A stretch of 64,000 nucleotides of DNA from Noviherbaspirillum soli (lineage in GTDB: Bacteria; Pseudomonadota; Gammaproteobacteria; Burkholderiales; Burkholderiaceae_D), in assembly GCF_015352955.1 (NCBI RefSeq), contig NZ_JACYOX010000024.1:1-64000 (forward strand), written 5' to 3'. Below, in pieces: positions 30,057 to 41,955 of this stretch; position 1 is the first letter of the stretch, and every line of letters starts with the position of its first letter. Made by a program: the position numbers and the translations under genes. Below the pieces are notes generated by a model. It saw nothing but the letters and a program-made list of their open reading frames with translations, was not told where the DNA came from and did no database searches.

Positions 30057-30086
30057 AAAAAGCGCGGCTGGTCCGCGTTTTTTTTC
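30057..30086 (+). terminator. Intrinsic terminator in the thrS leader (candidate attenuator)
   Basis: AGCGCGG (30061-30067) pairs with CCGCGTT (30073-30079) around CTGGT, followed by a run of T, 62 bases before the thrS ATG. Upstream, CTTTTTC (30037-30043) can pair with GAAAAAG (30056-30062), overlapping the base of the terminator. CCGCG inside the leader ORF (29991-29995) is complementary to CGCGG of its 5' arm. Either could form an alternative fold. Confidence 0.75.
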
Positions 30087-30147
30087 GTCCCGGTTCTTTA
30101 TCTTCCACATCGCAGTACACCGGCCCAGGCCGGACATGGAGAGCACA

Positions 30148-32055
30148 ATGATTGCAGTCAGACTTCCCGACGGTTCGCAACGCCAGTTCGAATCCCCGGT
30201 TACCGTGGCGCAGGTCGCCGCCAGCATAGGCGCAGGCCTGGCCAAGGCGGCGCTGGCCGGTAAGGTGGATGGCAAGGTGGTGGATACTTCCCACCTGATC
30301 GACCATGATGCCGACCTCGCCATCATCACCGACAAGGATCCGGAGGGCATCGACGTCATCCGCCATTCCACTGCGCACTTGCTGGCCTATGCGGTCAAGG
30401 AGTTGTTCCCCGATGCGCAGGTCACCATCGGCCCGGTGATCGAGAACGGCTTTTATTATGATTTTTCCTACAAGCGTCCGTTTACCCCCGAGGATCTGCA
30501 GGCCATCGAAAAGAAGATGGCGGAACTGGCCAAGCGTGATGAGCCGGTAACCCGCTCGGTGCTGCCGCGCGACGAGGCGGTCGCTTATTTCAAGTCCATC
30601 GGCGAAGACTACAAGGCCGAGATCATTGCCTCCATTCCCGCCAACGAGGATGTCTCGCTGTATGCGGAAGGCAAGTTCACCGACCTGTGCCGCGGCCCGC
30701 ACGTGCCGTCCACCGGCAAGCTCAAGGTGTTCAAGCTGATGAAGCTGGCCGGCGCCTACTGGCGCGGCGACTCCAAGAACGAAATGCTGCAGCGTATCTA
30801 CGGCACTGCCTGGGGCAAGAAGGAAGACCAGGAAGCCTATCTGCACATGCTGGAAGAAGCCGAGAAGCGCGACCATCGCAAGCTGGGTCGTCAACTGGAT
30901 CTGTTCCATTTCCAGGATGAGGCGCCAGGCTTGATCTTCTGGCATCCGAAAGGCTGGACCATCTGGCAGCAGGTCGAGCAGTACATGCGCACGGTCTACC
31001 AGGACAACGGCTTCCAGGAAGTGAAGGGGCCGCAGATTCTTGATCGCAGCCTGTGGGAAAAGTCGGGCCACTGGGAAAACTACAAGGAGAATATGTTCAC
31101 GACCGAGTCGGAGAACCGTTCCTATGCCCTGAAACCGATGAACTGCCCGGGACATGTGCAGATATTCAAGTCCAACATGCATTCCTACCGCGAACTGCCG
31201 CTACGCTACGGCGAGTTCGGCCAGTGCCACCGCAATGAGCCATCCGGTTCCCTGCACGGCATGATGCGGGTGCGCGGATTCACGCAGGATGATGGCCATA
31301 TCTTCTGCACCGAAGACCAGATCCTGGACGAGTGCGTCAATGCCACTGCCTTGTTGCAGAAGGTGTACAAGGATTTCGGCTTCAATGAAATCATCTACAA
31401 GGTGGCAACGCGCCCGGAAAAGCGGGTTGGCTCGGACGAGGCATGGGACAAGGCCGAGGCTGCGCTGATCGAATCGCTGAAGCGTTCCGGATGTGAATTT
31501 GAAATCGCTCCGGGCGAAGGCGCTTTCTATGGTCCGAAGATCGAATATACGCTGAAGGATGCGATCGGCAGGATGTGGCAATGCGGCACGATTCAGGTCG
31601 ATTTCTCGATGCCGGTGCGGTTGGAAGCGGAATATGTTGCTGAAGACAATACGCGCAAGGTTCCCGTCATGCTGCACCGCGCGATTCTCGGTTCCCTGGA
31701 ACGTTTCATTGGCATGCTGATCGAAAACCACGCTGGCGCATTGCCTTTATGGCTCGCGCCGGTGCAGGTCGTGGTTCTGAATATTTCCGATGCCCAGGCG
31801 GATTATGCCCGTGAGGTAACACAAGCCTTGAAAAAACAAGGGTTTAGGGTGAATTCGGATTTGCGCAACGAGAAAATAACCTATAAAATACGCGAGCATT
31901 CCGTCCAAAAATTGCCGTACATCATAGTGGTGGGCGACAAGGAACGGGATTCGAATACGGTGGCCGTGCGTGCGCGTGGCAACGTCGATCTGGGCAGCAT
32001 GCCAGTCGATGCGCTGGTGGAAAGACTCTCCCGAGAACTCGAAACCAAAGCCTGA
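30148..32055 (+). CDS. thrS: Threonyl-tRNA synthetase
   Basis: This 635-residue class II aminoacyl-tRNA synthetase has a TGS domain (residues 1-60, [15 protein letters not shown]) and an editing domain with [16 protein letters not shown] and the zinc-like [12 protein letters not shown]. The catalytic core follows with [11 protein letters not shown] (zinc Cys), [20 protein letters not shown] and [11 protein letters not shown], then the C-terminal anticodon-binding domain. ATG 30148 is preferred: GGAG is 7 bases upstream, and an ATG at 30136 lies on that site. It is first in the thrS-infC-rpmI-rplT block. Confidence 0.97.
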   Translation: MIAVRLPDGSQRQFESPVTVAQVAASIGAGLAKAALAGKVDGKVVDTSHLIDHDADLAIITDKDPEGIDVIRHSTAHLLAYAVKELFPDAQVTIGPVIENGFYYDFSYKRPFTPEDLQAIEKKMAELAKRDEPVTRSVLPRDEAVAYFKSIGEDYKAEIIASIPANEDVSLYAEGKFTDLCRGPHVPSTGKLKVFKLMKLAGAYWRGDSKNEMLQRIYGTAWGKKEDQEAYLHMLEEAEKRDHRKLGRQLDLFHFQDEAPGLIFWHPKGWTIWQQVEQYMRTVYQDNGFQEVKGPQILDRSLWEKSGHWENYKENMFTTESENRSYALKPMNCPGHVQIFKSNMHSYRELPLRYGEFGQCHRNEPSGSLHGMMRVRGFTQDDGHIFCTEDQILDECVNATALLQKVYKDFGFNEIIYKVATRPEKRVGSDEAWDKAEAALIESLKRSGCEFEIAPGEGAFYGPKIEYTLKDAIGRMWQCGTIQVDFSMPVRLEAEYVAEDNTRKVPVMLHRAILGSLERFIGMLIENHAGALPLWLAPVQVVVLNISDAQADYAREVTQALKKQGFRVNSDLRNEKITYKIREHSVQKLPYIIVVGDKERDSNTVAVRARGNVDLGSMPVDALVERLSRELETKA

Positions 32056-32114
32056 GCGGGGAACCCGCTGCGCAAAAGCACGGCTTAATCATTTGATTTT
32101 CAAAGGAAACTACA

Positions 32115-32636
32115 ATAGCTACTGACAAGTCGCATCGCATTAATGGCGAAATCAATGCGCCCGAACTGCGCCTGAGTGGCGTGGACAACGAGCCGATCGG
32201 CATCGTTAGCCTGGCCGAAGCTTTCCGTCTTGCCGAAGAGAAGAACGTTGATCTGGTGGAGATTGCGCCCAATGCAAATCCCCCGGTCGCTCGTTTGATG
32301 GACTACGGCAAGTTCAAGTACCAGGAACAGAAGCGGGCGCATGAAGCGAAGCTGAAGCAGAAAGTCATTTCGGTCAAGGAAGTCAAATTCCGCCCGGGCA
32401 CGGACGATGGCGATTACAACATCAAGGTTCGTAATCTGATCAAGTTCCTGGACGAAGGCGACAAGACCAAGATTACCCTGCGTTTCCGTGGTCGTGAAAT
32501 GGCGCACCAGGAAATCGGCATGCGCATGCTGGAACGTCTGAAGTCCGATCTCGAGCCGTATGGCCAGGTCGAGCAGTGGCCCAAGATGGAAGGCCGTCAG
32601 ATGATCATGGTGCTGGCGCCGAAAAAGAAGAAGTAG
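32115..32636 (+). CDS. infC: Translation initiation factor IF-3 (AUA start)
   Basis: This 173-residue IF-3 begins at ATA 32115 (then [19 protein letters not shown]). AAAGGAAA lies about 6 bases upstream, and the only in-frame codons between the TGA at 32094 and here contain no ATG, GTG or TTG. The body matches the family ([37 protein letters not shown]). A non-canonical start is the known basis of IF-3 autoregulation (AUU in E. coli). An automatic call at GTG 32181 would lose the conserved N-terminus. Confidence 0.93.
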   Translation: MATDKSHRINGEINAPELRLSGVDNEPIGIVSLAEAFRLAEEKNVDLVEIAPNANPPVARLMDYGKFKYQEQKRAHEAKLKQKVISVKEVKFRPGTDDGDYNIKVRNLIKFLDEGDKTKITLRFRGREMAHQEIGMRMLERLKSDLEPYGQVEQWPKMEGRQMIMVLAPKKKK

Positions 32637-32784
32637 CTGTTGTCGTAGCCAAAAAATTCCGTGAGCCGCTTCTTGCAGGCGGTCCACGCAATAACGTCAG
32701 CCATCAGGCTGCCGTAAAACAAGTGAGAGCAGGCATCAAAGTGCAGCCACAGGTTGCCACCTGCAATCATGTTAAAAAATGGAG

Positions 32785-32800
32785 CTGTCCATAAGGACAG
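32785..32800 (+). promoter_or_regulatory. Hairpin overlapping the rpmI ribosome-binding site
   Basis: CTGTCC (32785-32790) pairs with GGACAG (32795-32800) around ATAA. The GGA of the AAGGA site (32793-32797) is in the stem, so translation of rpmI could be gated, perhaps by L20 as in other bacteria (inference). The rest of the 172-base infC-rpmI gap holds nothing I recognise. Confidence 0.45.
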
Positions 32801-32808
32801 GTATTGCT

Positions 32809-33006
32809 ATGCCAAAAATGAAAACGAAGAGCAGCGCGAAGAAGCGCTTTCGTGTACGTCCGGGTGGAACCGTCAAGCGCGGCCAGGCGTTCAAGCGCCA
32901 CATCCTGACCAAGAAAACCACCAAGACCAAACGTCAACTGCGCGGTGCCGCCGATGTCCATGCAACAAACATGGTGTCAGTACGCGCAATGATGCCGTTC
33001 GCTTAA
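32809..33006 (+). CDS. rpmI: 50S ribosomal protein L35
   Basis: This 65-residue, highly basic protein starts [20 protein letters not shown] and ends in VRAMMPFA, both conserved in L35. ATG 32809 gives the family length; an upstream ATG at 32779 would add ten unrelated residues. rplT follows after 21 bases. Confidence 0.97.
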   Translation: MPKMKTKSSAKKRFRVRPGGTVKRGQAFKRHILTKKTTKTKRQLRGAADVHATNMVSVRAMMPFA

Positions 33007-33027
33007 CCTCACATTTAAGGAGTAACC

Positions 33028-33387
33028 ATGCCTAGAGTAAAACGTGGGGTCACAGCACGGGCCCGTCATAAGAAAGTTCTCGATCAAGCCAAAGGCTACC
33101 GCGGCCGCCGCAGCAAGGTCTACCGCGTAGCCAAGCAGGCCGTCATGCGCGCAGGCCAGTATGCCTACCGTGACCGCCGCAACAAGAAGCGCGTGTTCCG
33201 CGCACTGTGGATCACCCGTATCAACGCCGCTTCGCGTTCGCACGGCCTGACCTACAGCGTATTCATGAATGGTCTGAAGCGCGCTGCCATCGAACTGGAC
33301 CGTAAAGTCCTGGCCGACATGGCTGTGACCGACAAGCCGGCATTTGCCGCTATCGTCAATCAGGTGAAAGCCGCGATCGCTGCTTAA
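33028..33387 (+). CDS. rplT: 50S ribosomal protein L20
   Basis: This 119-residue basic protein has [20 protein letters not shown] and the family [16 protein letters not shown] and [31 protein letters not shown] site is 6 bases before the start. L20 is an early assembly protein of the 50S subunit and a translational repressor of this operon in E. coli. Confidence 0.98.
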   Translation: MPRVKRGVTARARHKKVLDQAKGYRGRRSKVYRVAKQAVMRAGQYAYRDRRNKKRVFRALWITRINAASRSHGLTYSVFMNGLKRAAIELDRKVLADMAVTDKPAFAAIVNQVKAAIAA

Positions 33388-33424
33388 TTGTTAGCATCCA
33401 TCATTGCTTGCAGATGATGGCAGG

Positions 33425-33462
33425 AGCGGGGCACAGGTGTACACCTTTGCCCCGCTTTGTTT
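33425..33462 (+). terminator. Terminator between rplT and pheS
   Basis: AGCGGGGCA (33425-33433) pairs with TGCCCCGCT (33448-33456), with AGGTG/CACCT extending the stem inward, followed by TTTGTTT. A weaker stem CCATCAT/ATGATGG precedes it (33398-33420). Confidence 0.8.
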
Positions 33463-33528
33463 GGCGGCTACATGGTCGTTTTCAACCGGCTGTCTCTTTC
33501 GGCTTCAATCAGAAAGCGGAAATACCGC

Positions 33529-34545
33529 ATGACTTCCTTAGAACAACTCGTAACGCAGGCGCAGGCTGATTTCGCCGCCGCGCCGGATGCCGCGGCACTG
33601 GAAAACGCCAAGGCAAAATATCTCGGAAAAACTGGCCAGATCACCGAGCAGATGAAGGGCCTGGGCAAGCTGGCGCCGGATGAGCGACGCGCCCAGGGTG
33701 CCGTGATCAACGCAGCCAAGGAACAAATCGAGTCGGCGCTGACCGCTCGTCGCGACGCATTGGCCGATGCCCAGTTGCAAGCGCGACTTAACGCGGAAGC
33801 GATCGACGTCACGTTGCCCGGCCGCGGACGAGGCAAGGGCGGCATCCATCCAGTCATGCGTAGCTGGAAGCGCGTGGAAGAAATCTTCGGTTCGATCGGC
33901 TTCGATGTTGCCGACGGCCCGGAAATCGAAACCGACTGGACCAATTTCACCGCACTGAACAGCCCGGAAAATCATCCGGCGCGTTCAATGCAGGACACAT
34001 TCTATGTGGATGGCAAGGACAGCCAGGGCAAGCCGCTGCTGCTGCGCACCCACACCAGCCCGATGCAGGTACGTTACGCCCGCATGAACAAGCCCCCGAT
34101 CAAGGTCATCGCGCCGGGCAGGACGTATCGCGTCGACAGCGACGCCACCCATTCGCCGATGTTCCATCAGGTCGAAGGTCTTTGGATAGACGAAAACATC
34201 AGCTTTGCCGACCTGAAGGGCGTCTATCTCAATTTTGTTCGGGCTTTCTTCGAGACTGACGATTTGCAAGTGCGTTTCCGTCCCTCCTATTTCCCGTTCA
34301 CCGAACCTTCGGCTGAAATCGATATTGCTTTTGGTAGCGGGCCGCTGAAGGGGCGCTGGCTGGAAGTCTCCGGCGCAGGGCAGGTGCACCCGACCGTGGT
34401 GCGCAATATGGGCCTGGATCCGGATCGCTACATCGGTTTCGCCTTTGGCTCCGGCCTGGAGCGGCTGACCATGCTGCGCTATGGCATTAACGATCTGCGC
34501 CTGTTCTACGAAGGCGATCTGCGCTTCCTGAAACAATTTAATTAA
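33529..34545 (+). CDS. pheS: Phenylalanyl-tRNA synthetase alpha subunit
   Basis: This 338-residue protein has an N-terminal coiled coil (about residues 1-85) followed by the class II catalytic core. That core contains [58 protein letters not shown] and the motif 3 [16 protein letters not shown] 33529 ([15 protein letters not shown]) matches the family start; the frame is open back to 33457. It forms the heterotetramer with PheT, 11 bases downstream. Confidence 0.97.
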   Translation: MTSLEQLVTQAQADFAAAPDAAALENAKAKYLGKTGQITEQMKGLGKLAPDERRAQGAVINAAKEQIESALTARRDALADAQLQARLNAEAIDVTLPGRGRGKGGIHPVMRSWKRVEEIFGSIGFDVADGPEIETDWTNFTALNSPENHPARSMQDTFYVDGKDSQGKPLLLRTHTSPMQVRYARMNKPPIKVIAPGRTYRVDSDATHSPMFHQVEGLWIDENISFADLKGVYLNFVRAFFETDDLQVRFRPSYFPFTEPSAEIDIAFGSGPLKGRWLEVSGAGQVHPTVVRNMGLDPDRYIGFAFGSGLERLTMLRYGINDLRLFYEGDLRFLKQFN

Positions 34546-34556
34546 GACGGTTTCCT

Positions 34557-36986
34557 ATGCAATTCTCCGAAAGCTGGCTGCGCACGATGGCCGATCCGGG
34601 CATGACCTCGGATGAGCTGTCCCATCTACTGACGATGTCCGGTCTCGAAGTGGAAGAGGTGGAGCCTGTAGCACCGCCGTTTTCCAACGTGGTGGTAGGC
34701 AAGGTGCTGGAAGTGGCGCGCCACCCGAATGCGGACCGGCTCAATGTCTGCCAGGTCGATGCCGGTACCGGCACGCTGCTCAATATCGTTTGTGGCGCAC
34801 CCAATGTGCGGCCTGGCATGAAAGTGCCTTGCGCAATGGCCGGCGCAGTCTTGCCGCCGGGTGAGGATGGCAAGCCGTTCGAGATCCGGGTCGGTCAGTT
34901 GCGTGGCGTGGAATCGCAGGGCATGTTGTGTTCGGCACGCGAACTGAAGCTGTCGGAAGATCATGGCGGCCTGCTGGAATTGCCGGATGACGCGCCGGTC
35001 GGACAGAATTTCCGCGATTACTACCAGTTGAATGACCTGCGTTTCACGATCAAGCTCACGCCCAACAAGGCTGATTGCCTGTCGGTGCTGGGTGTTGCAC
35101 GGGAGGTTTCTGCGCTGACGGGCGTGAGCCTGCGTGAGCCGACCTTCAAGCCGGTTACCGTCACATCCGATGAAAAGCTGCCGGTGGCGATTTCAGCGCC
35201 GGATTTATGCGGTCGGTTCTCGGGAAGAATCATCCGTGGCCTGAATGCCCGGGCAGCCACGCCGGACTGGATGAAGCGCCGGCTTGAGCGCAGCGGCCAG
35301 CGTCCGATTTCCGCTCTGGTGGACATTTCCAACTATGTGATGCTGGAACTTGGCCGTCCCAGCCACGTGTTTGATCTGGACAAGATCCATGGTGGGCTGG
35401 ATGTGCGCTGGGGGCGCAAGGGCGAAAGCCTGAAGCTGCTCAACGGCAATACTGTCGACGTGGATGAATGGGTGGGTGTCATCGCCGATCACAAGGAAAT
35501 TGAATCACTGGCAGGCATCATGGGCGGTGATTCGACGGCTGTATCGCTGGACACCCGGAATATTTATCTGGAAGCTGCATTCTGGCATCCGCAGGCAATA
35601 CAGGGTCGCGCGCGCCGCTACAATTTTTCCACTGATGCTGCTCATCGCTTCGAACGTGGCGTCGACTATGCAACCACAGTCGAACATCTGGAGCGGATTA
35701 CCGCGCTGATTGTTGAAATATGCGGTCAGCCGGGAATCACCGTGGTCGGTCCTGTCGATGACCATGTCGTCAATTTGCCCAAGCGTGCGCCGGTCGCCGT
35801 GCGCACCGAGCGTGCCCGCAAGGTCATCGGTGTGCCGCTTGACGATGAGCAGATTGCCGACATCTTCAGCCGTCTGAAGCTGCCCTACAGCCAGGACGCA
35901 GGCGTATTCCACGTCAGGCCGCCGTCGTATCGCTTCGATATCGAAATCGAGGAAGACCTGATCGAGGAAATCGCCCGGGTGTACGGCTTTGAAAATATTC
36001 CCGCGCTACCGCCCGTCGCTGCGAATGAAATTCGCATCGCTCCCGAGAACACGCGTTCGCTGTTCGACATTCGGCAACAACTGGCGGACCTGGATTACCA
36101 GGAAGTCATCAACTTCAGTTTTGTCGAAGAAGCGTGGGAAAAGGACTTTGCTGACAATGCTGCGCCCATCCGTTTGCTGAATCCGATTGCCAGCCAGATG
36201 AGCGTGATGCGCTCGACGCTGATCGGTAGTTTGGTCGCGAACGTCCGCTATAACCTGAACCGTAAAATCAACCGTGTTCGCCTGTTTGAAACCGGCGCGA
36301 TATTCAAGCGTGATGAACAGGTACAAGACGGCCCATTGTCTGTCGCCGGTTACTCGCAACCGAAAAAGGTAGCAGCAATCGCCTACGGCCAGACGGTGGA
36401 AGAGCAGTGGGGCCAGCTAGCGCGCAATGTCGACTATTTCGATGTCAAGGCAGACCTGGAAGCACTATTTGCGCCAAGGGCGCTGCGCTTTTCAAGGGCT
36501 TCCCATCCGGCGCTGCATCCCGGACGTTCAGCCGACATTTCGCTGGATGGCAAGGTGATCGGCATTCTCGGCGAACTGCATCCGCGCTGGCAGCAAAAAT
36601 ACGACTTGCCCCTGGCGCCGGTGCTGTTTGAAGTCGATGCAGCCATTCTGCAGCAGCGTCTGGTGCCGTCCTACCAGGAAATATCGAAGTTCCCGGCCGT
36701 GACCCGCGACATTGCCCTGTTGGTAAAAAGCCACGTACAGGCGCAGGACCTGCTTGACGCGTTCGACGCTGAACGCCAGGCCGGAACGGTTGGCGGGATT
36801 GTGCAAGCCATTGTTTTGTTTGATGAATATCGTGGAAAAGGACTGGAAAATGACGAAAAAAGCCTTGCTTTCCGGTTCACCTTGCAAGATACTCAAGCGA
36901 CCCTGAACGACAACAATGTGGACGCGGCCATGGCTCGTTTCATCGAGGCTGCCCACCAAAAATATGGTGCCGCACTGCGCACTTGA
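34557..36986 (+). CDS. pheT: Phenylalanyl-tRNA synthetase beta subunit
   Basis: This 809-residue protein has [23 protein letters not shown], an EMAP/OB-fold tRNA-binding domain (about residues 40-150), the B3/B4 editing region ([33 protein letters not shown]) and B5. A catalytic-like core and the C-terminal anticodon-binding FDX-ACB domain ([12 protein letters not shown] and onward) follow. Length is normal. Its stop is close to ihfA, so the two are cotranscribed as in E. coli. Confidence 0.97.
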   Translation: MQFSESWLRTMADPGMTSDELSHLLTMSGLEVEEVEPVAPPFSNVVVGKVLEVARHPNADRLNVCQVDAGTGTLLNIVCGAPNVRPGMKVPCAMAGAVLPPGEDGKPFEIRVGQLRGVESQGMLCSARELKLSEDHGGLLELPDDAPVGQNFRDYYQLNDLRFTIKLTPNKADCLSVLGVAREVSALTGVSLREPTFKPVTVTSDEKLPVAISAPDLCGRFSGRIIRGLNARAATPDWMKRRLERSGQRPISALVDISNYVMLELGRPSHVFDLDKIHGGLDVRWGRKGESLKLLNGNTVDVDEWVGVIADHKEIESLAGIMGGDSTAVSLDTRNIYLEAAFWHPQAIQGRARRYNFSTDAAHRFERGVDYATTVEHLERITALIVEICGQPGITVVGPVDDHVVNLPKRAPVAVRTERARKVIGVPLDDEQIADIFSRLKLPYSQDAGVFHVRPPSYRFDIEIEEDLIEEIARVYGFENIPALPPVAANEIRIAPENTRSLFDIRQQLADLDYQEVINFSFVEEAWEKDFADNAAPIRLLNPIASQMSVMRSTLIGSLVANVRYNLNRKINRVRLFETGAIFKRDEQVQDGPLSVAGYSQPKKVAAIAYGQTVEEQWGQLARNVDYFDVKADLEALFAPRALRFSRASHPALHPGRSADISLDGKVIGILGELHPRWQQKYDLPLAPVLFEVDAAILQQRLVPSYQEISKFPAVTRDIALLVKSHVQAQDLLDAFDAERQAGTVGGIVQAIVLFDEYRGKGLENDEKSLAFRFTLQDTQATLNDNNVDAAMARFIEAAHQKYGAALRT

Positions 36987-37006
36987 GGCAGGTGGGAATA
37001 ACTGAA

Positions 37007-37420
37007 ATGAATGACGTGAACTCAGCCGAATTTCAATCTGTATTAGCCGCTGACCTGAACCGTGCGATGATCGAAGCTCAAGCCCGGTCCCAGCTGGAAA
37101 AAGATCTCCCTACGCTGACAAAAGCCGAGCTCGCTGAAATGCTGTTCGAACAGGTGGGTTTGAACAAGCGGGAAGCCAAGGACATGGTCGAAACCTTTTT
37201 CGACGAGATCCGCAACGCCCTCGAGCGTGGCGAATTGGTGAAGCTGTCCGGCTTCGGCAACTTCCAGCTTCGCGACAAGCCGCAGCGGCCGGGCCGCAAT
37301 CCCAAGACGGGGGAAGAGATACCGATCACCGCAAGGCGCGTCGTTACCTTTCATGCAAGCCAGAAGCTCAAGAGCATGGTGGAACTCGCCAGCCGCAAGC
37401 CCATCACTCGTGCCGCCTGA
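37007..37420 (+). CDS. ihfA: Integration host factor subunit alpha
   Basis: This 137-residue DNA-bending protein has the HU/IHF core from about residue 36 ([20 protein letters not shown]). It includes [33 protein letters not shown], with the intercalating Pro arm, and [13 protein letters not shown]. The N-terminus is about 35 residues longer than E. coli IhfA, a feature of betaproteobacterial homologues. ATG 37007 is used, although an internal start closer to the core cannot be excluded. Confidence 0.93.
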   Translation: MNDVNSAEFQSVLAADLNRAMIEAQARSQLEKDLPTLTKAELAEMLFEQVGLNKREAKDMVETFFDEIRNALERGELVKLSGFGNFQLRDKPQRPGRNPKTGEEIPITARRVVTFHASQKLKSMVELASRKPITRAA

Positions 37421-37430
37421 CTGACTGCCC

Positions 37431-37826
37431 ATGACAGAGCGTAACAGCAAGCCAGAACTGATCGAACTGCCACCCATTCCCGCAAAACGCTATTTCACGA
37501 TAGGCGAAGTCAGCGAGCTGTGTGGCGTCAAGCCGCACGTGCTGCGCTACTGGGAGCAGGAATTCACCCAGTTGAAGCCTGTAAAGCGGCGCGGCAACCG
37601 CCGTTATTACCAGCATCATGAAGTGCTGCTGATCCGGCGCATCCGCGAACTGCTTTATGAGCAGGGCTTTACCATCAGCGGCGCCCGCAACAAGCTGGGC
37701 AATCGCCTGGCCGAGCATGGCGCGATCGAGGAAGAGCCGGTTGCGCCGCCCGAGCCACAGGTCGACCTGCTTGCCATTCGCAACGAACTGGTCGATATCT
37801 TGCGGCTGTTGCGGCCAAACGCCTGA
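37431..37826 (+). CDS. MerR family transcriptional regulator
   Basis: This 131-residue protein has a winged helix-turn-helix near the N-terminus (YFTIGEVSELCGVKPHVLRY, WEQEFTQLKPVKRRGNRRYY) and a short C-terminal part without the Cys set of metal sensors. The gene follows ihfA by 10 bases, a conserved neighbourhood in Proteobacteria. Its effector and targets are unknown. Confidence 0.88.
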   Translation: MTERNSKPELIELPPIPAKRYFTIGEVSELCGVKPHVLRYWEQEFTQLKPVKRRGNRRYYQHHEVLLIRRIRELLYEQGFTISGARNKLGNRLAEHGAIEEEPVAPPEPQVDLLAIRNELVDILRLLRPNA

Positions 37827-37854
37827 CACCTGACACCTCAGGCAAAAGGCTCCT

Positions 37855-38320
37855 TCAAGACTGAATCACCTCCAGGGCCGCGGCAATCTGCTGCGGCGTG
37901 TCGCGCGCTCCCATGATGCGCGCGACGTCGAGGGCGGTCAGGCCGCCGGCGTCGCGTGCGTCCGCCGGGGCGCCGTGACGCAGCAGAAGATCCACCACGT
38001 CGCACCGATTGAACATCGCTGCCACCATCAGGGCCGTGCGGCCGCCCGGCATTGCGCCTCCCACATCCGCTCATCGTTCCAGCAACATCGACACCATTGC
38101 CGCATTCGCCTTGTAAGCCGCTCCAGCCAGGGGTGCCTGGGCCTGGTCGTTGCAAGGCCGGATCGGCGCCAAGATCAGACAGCACCAGGGCCGCCTCGAC
38201 GTGGCCGTGATAGCTGGCCAGCATCGGCAGGCCGTCGCCCTTGTGGTTACGCAGGCTGGCCGGCAGGCCTTGTTCCAGCAAGGGACGCAGGCGCTGCGCA
38301 TTGCCGGGCGTCGCGCGCCG
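37855..38320 (-). pseudogene. Ankyrin-repeat protein pseudogene (AnkB-like)
   Basis: Read on the minus strand, consecutive pieces of one ankyrin protein occur in shifted frames. NAQRLRPLLEQGLPASLRNH and LASYHGHVEAALVLSDLGAD are followed, after a frameshift near 38155, by NDQAQAPLAGAAYKANAAMV and SMLLER. A TGA at 38071-38073 interrupts, and then GGRTALMVAAMFNRCDVVDL and LLRHGAPADARDAGG lead to the natural end at 37855. One frameshift and one nonsense codon make it non-functional. It directly follows a catalase remnant, which points to a former katB-ankB type pair. Confidence 0.8.
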
Positions 38321-38492
38321 ATTGCATGCACCACGCGTTCGGGAATGCGTTCCTGGTCGAAATGCGGGATCTTTTCGATGATTGACAGTTTTCCAGGGTG
38401 GCAGGGCCACGTTCGCCAAGGGAGCGTAATGACCGTTTATCACTGAGCAAATGCCCTTGGCAGGTAGTCAATGTGGGTCTCTTTTCGTTTAT
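38312..38492 (-). pseudogene. Catalase 5'-end remnant
   Basis: The minus strand encodes NEKRPTLTTCQGHLLSD, then SLGERGPATLENCQ and, after a one-base frameshift, IEKIPHFDQERIPERVVHAI. This is the unmistakable N-terminus of a monofunctional haem catalase. The position of the start codon reads ATA (38490-38492) and is preceded by GGAAAG. About 60 codons remain; the haem-binding and C-terminal parts are missing, and ankyrin sequence begins at once. An internal deletion removed over 90% of the gene. Confidence 0.82.
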
Positions 38493-38500
38493 GACTATTC

Positions 38501-38527
38501 TTTCCGACCTTTCCGACCTTTCCGACC
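38501..38527. repeat. Tandem repeat, three 9-bp units TTTCCGACC
   Basis: Three perfect units lie just upstream of the lost catalase start. On the minus strand each unit supplies GGAAA, so the repeat overlaps the ancestral ribosome-binding region. A fourth degenerate unit follows. Confidence 0.85.
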
Positions 38528-38783
38528 TTTCTGGCAGTCTGATGTGGGGACAGCGTGGCTGAATGTTGTCGTATTACAATTGTTACGTATTTAAATATAA
38601 AAATTGATAGTTCGAATTTGATTGATGGCTTTTCTTGAAAAGACTTTGCATGCGCTTGCTAATTAAGCGACGCGTCGTCCATGCAGACCTGCTTGACTTC
38701 ATGGGGCGGTAGTTACCCGTTGATCGAACCTCACAAGGAGGTTTCACTTGACAGCAGCTTGTTTGCTCCCGTAAGGTTCGGAC
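38528..38783. other. AT-rich intergenic region upstream of the leuA leader
   Basis: This region has no gene I can support. It holds two promoter-like pairs on the plus strand: TTGAAA-N17-GCTAAT (38635-38663) and TTGACA-N18-TAAGGT (38748-38777). A perfect AAGGAGG (38735-38741) lies 6 bases before a TTG that would open an 8-codon reading frame. The second promoter would start transcription at or next to the leader ATG, so the first is the easier source of a translated leader. Confidence 0.35.
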
Positions 38784-40810
<2,027 letters not shown>

Positions 40811-40821
40811 CTTGGCGCATC

Positions 40822-41148
40822 TCAGCGCGTGCGCAGTTTGAGCATCAGGGCGTCGGTCTGCAACTGGGCCACGCTCTGCAGGCCGAGCTGCCAGGCGGCA
40901 TTCAACTGATTGACTGATTGCCGCATCATTTGAAAGGCATTCGAGGCGGCTTCGGCCGGGGTTGCCGCGCGTTGCCGGCTCGCCTCGATGCACAACAGGA
41001 GTTCTTCCAGGGCAGGGCGGTGACGTCGGGGCGCTTCATCGACGGCCTGACGCAACAGCTGACGGCGGAAAGTCTCGAATGCGCCCGGGTCTTCCTGATA
41101 GAGGCGAGACAAGGTGTCAAAGTCCGGCAATCTGGTATCTGTACCCAT
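40822..41148 (-). CDS. DUF3135 family protein
   Basis: This 108-residue soluble helical protein has PDFDTLSRLYQEDPGAFETF near the N-terminus and AAWQLGLQSVAQLQTDALML near the C-terminus, both typical of DUF3135. Function is unknown. It converges on leuA. Its upstream region (41149-41319) is AT-rich and shared with the divergent secreted-protein gene. Confidence 0.75.
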   Translation of the reverse strand: MGTDTRLPDFDTLSRLYQEDPGAFETFRRQLLRQAVDEAPRRHRPALEELLLCIEASRQRAATPAEAASNAFQMMRQSVNQLNAAWQLGLQSVAQLQTDALMLKLRTR

Positions 41149-41319
41149 CGCGACCTCAATTTATTGTATTAATGATAATTTAATATAGTACCTGAAGTTG
41201 CCTTTTACGCAATATCAACAGACAGGGCTGCTCATACCGAACCGTTTATTAAGTTTGTTAGCGAACAGACATCTATCCCTTCCGGTTTTAGTCTGAAATT
41301 TTTCAGATGGAGAATTGCG

Positions 41320-41724
41320 ATGAGGGCATCTTTCTTTCCCGTATCCAGGCAATGGGCTTGCGCTGTGTTGATGACTGTCGGCATGTTGAGCGGCACGGCT
41401 GCCATGGCCCAGTCCGCCGACCAGAATGCAACTATCCAAAAAGAACGCGCTGACTGCATGAACGGCAACAGCCAGCAGGACCGGGCTACCTGCATGCGCG
41501 AGGCTGGCGCGGCCAAGCAGGAGTCGCAGCGCGGCAATCTGCGCGACAGCGGCGATTACCGAGCCAATGAGAGCAAACGCTGCACTGCCCTGCCGGCGGC
41601 GGAGAAGGCCGATTGCGAACGGCGTGCAAATGGCGAGGGAAGCGTCAGTGGCAGCGTCGGCGGCGGAGGCGTGGTCCGTGAACTGGTCACGCCGGTACCG
41701 GCCGGACAAGGCGGGAGCAAGTAA
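41320..41724 (+). CDS. Hypothetical secreted protein
   Basis: This 134-residue protein has a signal peptide (WACAVLMTVGMLSGTAAMAQ; cleavage near residue 30). The mature part is hydrophilic with spaced Cys residues (ERADCMNG, RATCMREAG, KRCTALP, ADCERR), perhaps two disulfides, and ends in a Gly-rich tail. TGGAGA precedes the ATG. I do not recognise a characterised family. Confidence 0.75.
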   Translation: MRASFFPVSRQWACAVLMTVGMLSGTAAMAQSADQNATIQKERADCMNGNSQQDRATCMREAGAAKQESQRGNLRDSGDYRANESKRCTALPAAEKADCERRANGEGSVSGSVGGGGVVRELVTPVPAGQGGSK

Positions 41725-41955
41725 GTAGGCAATGACCAGGATGCGCGATTGGGCTGCTGGCGGCAGGCTTCCGACAGCAAAGCATCCCTTATGTCATGCT
41801 GCCGGTCTCTTCCGCCCGGCGCATCTTCTTGAAAATGGAGCGCCCATCATGCAAGGCCGCTGCTGAGGGAATCGAAAATGTAAGGATCTGCATCATTTGA
41901 ACGATCATTGCTGTTCGGCATGTATATTGGTCGGCAATTCATCAAGGAGCCAGAC

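Noticed and set aside
33388-33528. Possible Phe attenuator before pheS, as in E. coli pheM
   Set aside because: The hairpin at 33425-33462 is terminator-like, but no upstream ORF enriched in Phe codons is present. It is better read as the rplT terminator.
37827-37860. Expected tRNA-Pro after merR, known from other Burkholderiales
   Set aside because: No cloverleaf can be formed here; the region runs directly into the ankyrin pseudogene.
41165-41190. Fur-box-like AATGATAATTTAATAT
   Set aside because: Only one half matches the 7-1-7 consensus and the stretch is simply AT-rich; neither neighbour is an evident iron gene.
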